A DNA stretch of 64,000 nt. Origin: Williamsia sp. 1135. Lineage in GTDB: Bacteria; Actinomycetota; Actinomycetes; Mycobacteriales; Mycobacteriaceae. This document shows, piece after piece, positions 62,828 through 64,000 of the stretch (its first letter is position 1; each line of letters opens with the position of its first letter). The position numbers and the translations under genes are program-made. The stretch spans positions 41,218 to 105,217 of the forward strand of contig NZ_MJEI01000093.1 of NCBI RefSeq assembly GCF_002095395.1, in the 5' to 3' direction. The notes under the pieces were generated by a model. The model worked only from the letters and a program-made list of their open reading frames with translations. It was not told the DNA's origin and did not search any database.

Positions 62828-63970
62828 ATGAGTGACAAAACCGCTCGACCCTCGGCCTGCGTGATCGTCCTGTCCACCAGCGACCGTCAGGTTCTCGAAA
62901 CATGGGTGAGGTGTGGGTCGACACCGCAGAAGACAGTGCTGCGGTCTCTGATCGTGCTGCTCGCCGCGGACGGCTGCACCAACGCAAGTATCGCCATCGA
63001 ACTCGACGTTCATCCCGACACGGTCCGTAAGTGGCGCAGCCGGTTCCACCATCACGGTATCGATGCCCTCGCCGACGCACCACGGTCGGGCCGGCCACCG
63101 ATCTACACCCCCGCTGACATCGCTGCAGTGAAAGCGTGGGCGTGTCAGATCCCGGCCGATCACGATATTCCGATCGCACGGTGGTCCACCCCGGAACTCG
63201 CCGCCCAACTCGCACGCGACGGCATGACCGTCTCGGTGTCGACGGTGCGCCGGTGGCTGGACGAGGATGCGCTCAAACCGTGGCAGCATCGCTCCTGGAT
63301 CGCCGCCCGCGACCCGAACTTCGAGATGAGAGCATCTGTCGTTCTCGACCTGTACGCACGCCGCTACGCAGGCAAACCGTTGGGCAGCAACGAGTTTGTG
63401 ATCTCGGCCGATGAAAAGCCGTCGATCCAAGCCCGCGACCGCTGCCACCGCACCACCGCCGCCGCACCAGGTCGCCCGATGCGCGTCAGCCACGACTACC
63501 GCCGCCGCGGCGCGCTCACCTACCTCGCTGCCTACGACGTCCACACCGCACGGGTCTTCGGCCGCTGCGAGCAAAGCACCGGCATCACCGAGTTCACCGC
63601 CCTCGTCGATCAGGTCATGACGAGCGAACCGTACGCGTCCGCCGACCGGGTGTTTTGGGTCGTCGACAACGGCTCCTCGCACCGCGGACAAGCATCGATC
63701 GACCGCCTCACCGCCCGATACCCGAACGCGGTCATGGTGCACACCCCGGTGCACGCATCATGGCTCAACCAAGTCGAGATCTACTTTTCCATCGTCCAAC
63801 GCAAAGTCCTCACGCCCAATGACTTTCCCGACCTCACCTCAGTCGAGAACCGGTTGCACACCTTCGCCGAACGCTACAACCGCACCGCCGAACCCTTCGC
63901 CTGGAAATACACCCGCCGGGACCTCCACCGCCAACTCAAACTGATCGATCAAAGCAGCGAGGCGGCATGA
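62828..63970 (+). CDS. IS630-family transposase
   Basis: The 380-residue transposase has an N-terminal helix-turn-helix (about 45-85, with A-I-E-L-D-V-H-P-D-T-V-R-K-W) and a DDE domain: first Asp in I-S-A-D-E-K-P, second in V-V-D-N-G-S-S-H-R-G and the Glu in L-N-Q-V-E-I-Y-F-S. All catalytic residues are present and the frame is intact, so the element should be active. Its stop lies one base before the right terminal repeat. Confidence 0.95.
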   Translation: MSDKTARPSACVIVLSTSDRQVLETWVRCGSTPQKTVLRSLIVLLAADGCTNASIAIELDVHPDTVRKWRSRFHHHGIDALADAPRSGRPPIYTPADIAAVKAWACQIPADHDIPIARWSTPELAAQLARDGMTVSVSTVRRWLDEDALKPWQHRSWIAARDPNFEMRASVVLDLYARRYAGKPLGSNEFVISADEKPSIQARDRCHRTTAAAPGRPMRVSHDYRRRGALTYLAAYDVHTARVFGRCEQSTGITEFTALVDQVMTSEPYASADRVFWVVDNGSSHRGQASIDRLTARYPNAVMVHTPVHASWLNQVEIYFSIVQRKVLTPNDFPDLTSVENRLHTFAERYNRTAEPFAWKYTRRDLHRQLKLIDQSSEAA

Positions 63971-63971
63971 C

Positions 63972-63999
63972 CCCCCGACGAACTAACGGCTCAGACCAC
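63972..63999. repeat. IS630 right terminal inverted repeat
   Basis: This is the exact inverse of 62367-62394. The window ends one base later, so the second TA of the target duplication cannot be fully seen. Confidence 0.93.
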
Positions 64000-64000
64000 T

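Larger units (their letters stand above)
62366..64000. mobile_element. IS630-family insertion sequence, complete
   Basis: The element is bounded by 28-base perfect terminal inverted repeats (62367-62394 and 63972-63999). The left end abuts TA at 62365-62366, and the right end is followed by T at 64000, so a second TA is expected just beyond the window, the target duplication used by IS630/Tc1 elements. It encodes a plus-strand transposase and carries a minus-strand ORF inside. Confidence 0.9.

Overview
The window looks like a chromosome segment from a high-GC, mycolic-acid-type actinobacterium, most plausibly Gordonia or a close relative (Rhodococcus, Williamsia). This rests on strongly GC-biased third codon positions, IdeR-type iron boxes, an F420/PPOX-type flavin protein, relatives of mycobacterial genes such as a HelZ-type SNF2 protein, and many ATGA/GTGA stop-start overlaps. 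The genus is an inference. No rRNA, tRNA or CRISPR array was recognised.

Layout. 1-9.5 kb: a large minus-strand NRPS gene, open at the left edge, runs divergently from a formyltransferase gene. Two IdeR-like boxes lie between them, so this is an iron-regulated siderophore locus. 9.5-20 kb: housekeeping and accessory metabolism, with NDH-2, a YbdK-type ligase, a GlxA-type regulator, a stand-alone riboflavin kinase, an arylamine N-acetyltransferase, a three-gene operon (hydrolase, unknown protein, FMN reductase) and zwf. 20-31.7 kb: a secreted/membrane protein, an MFS pump, an alpha/beta hydrolase, an NmrA-like reductase/TetR/VOC cluster with a clear palindromic operator, a zinc-finger gene broken by an amber codon, a FUSC transporter, dodecin and a SulP transporter. 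31.7-39.2 kb: amidohydrolase, acyl-CoA synthetase, PPOX protein, DUF429 protein, carboxymuconolactone decarboxylase-like protein and two divergent citrate synthase genes, one fused to a DNA-binding domain. 39.2-42.7 kb: an ABC exporter plus two-component system operon in which the permease and the kinase genes each carry a -1 frameshift. 42.7-62 kb: DoxX protein, secreted lipase, a qorB/qorR-like pair, a SWIM/SNF2 pair, VOC and PEP-mutase-like enzymes, sugar dehydrogenase lipoprotein, Na+/H+ antiporter, RNase HI coupled to a hydroxyacid dehydrogenase, nitronate monooxygenase with a TDT transporter, GH16 enzyme, ornithine decarboxylase-like enzyme with an overlapping membrane gene, and a BASS/ACR3-like transporter with a universal stress protein. 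62.4-64 kb: a complete IS630-type element whose last base is the last base of the window.

The clearest cooperating sets are the siderophore pair, the TetR-controlled reductase/VOC set, the redox-sensor pair at 44.4-45.7 kb, the exporter/two-component operon, and the SWIM/SNF2 pair. Three chromosomal genes look damaged (26.2-26.6, 40.1-40.9 and 40.9-42.1 kb), and the IS insertion supplies the stop codon of the gene next to it.
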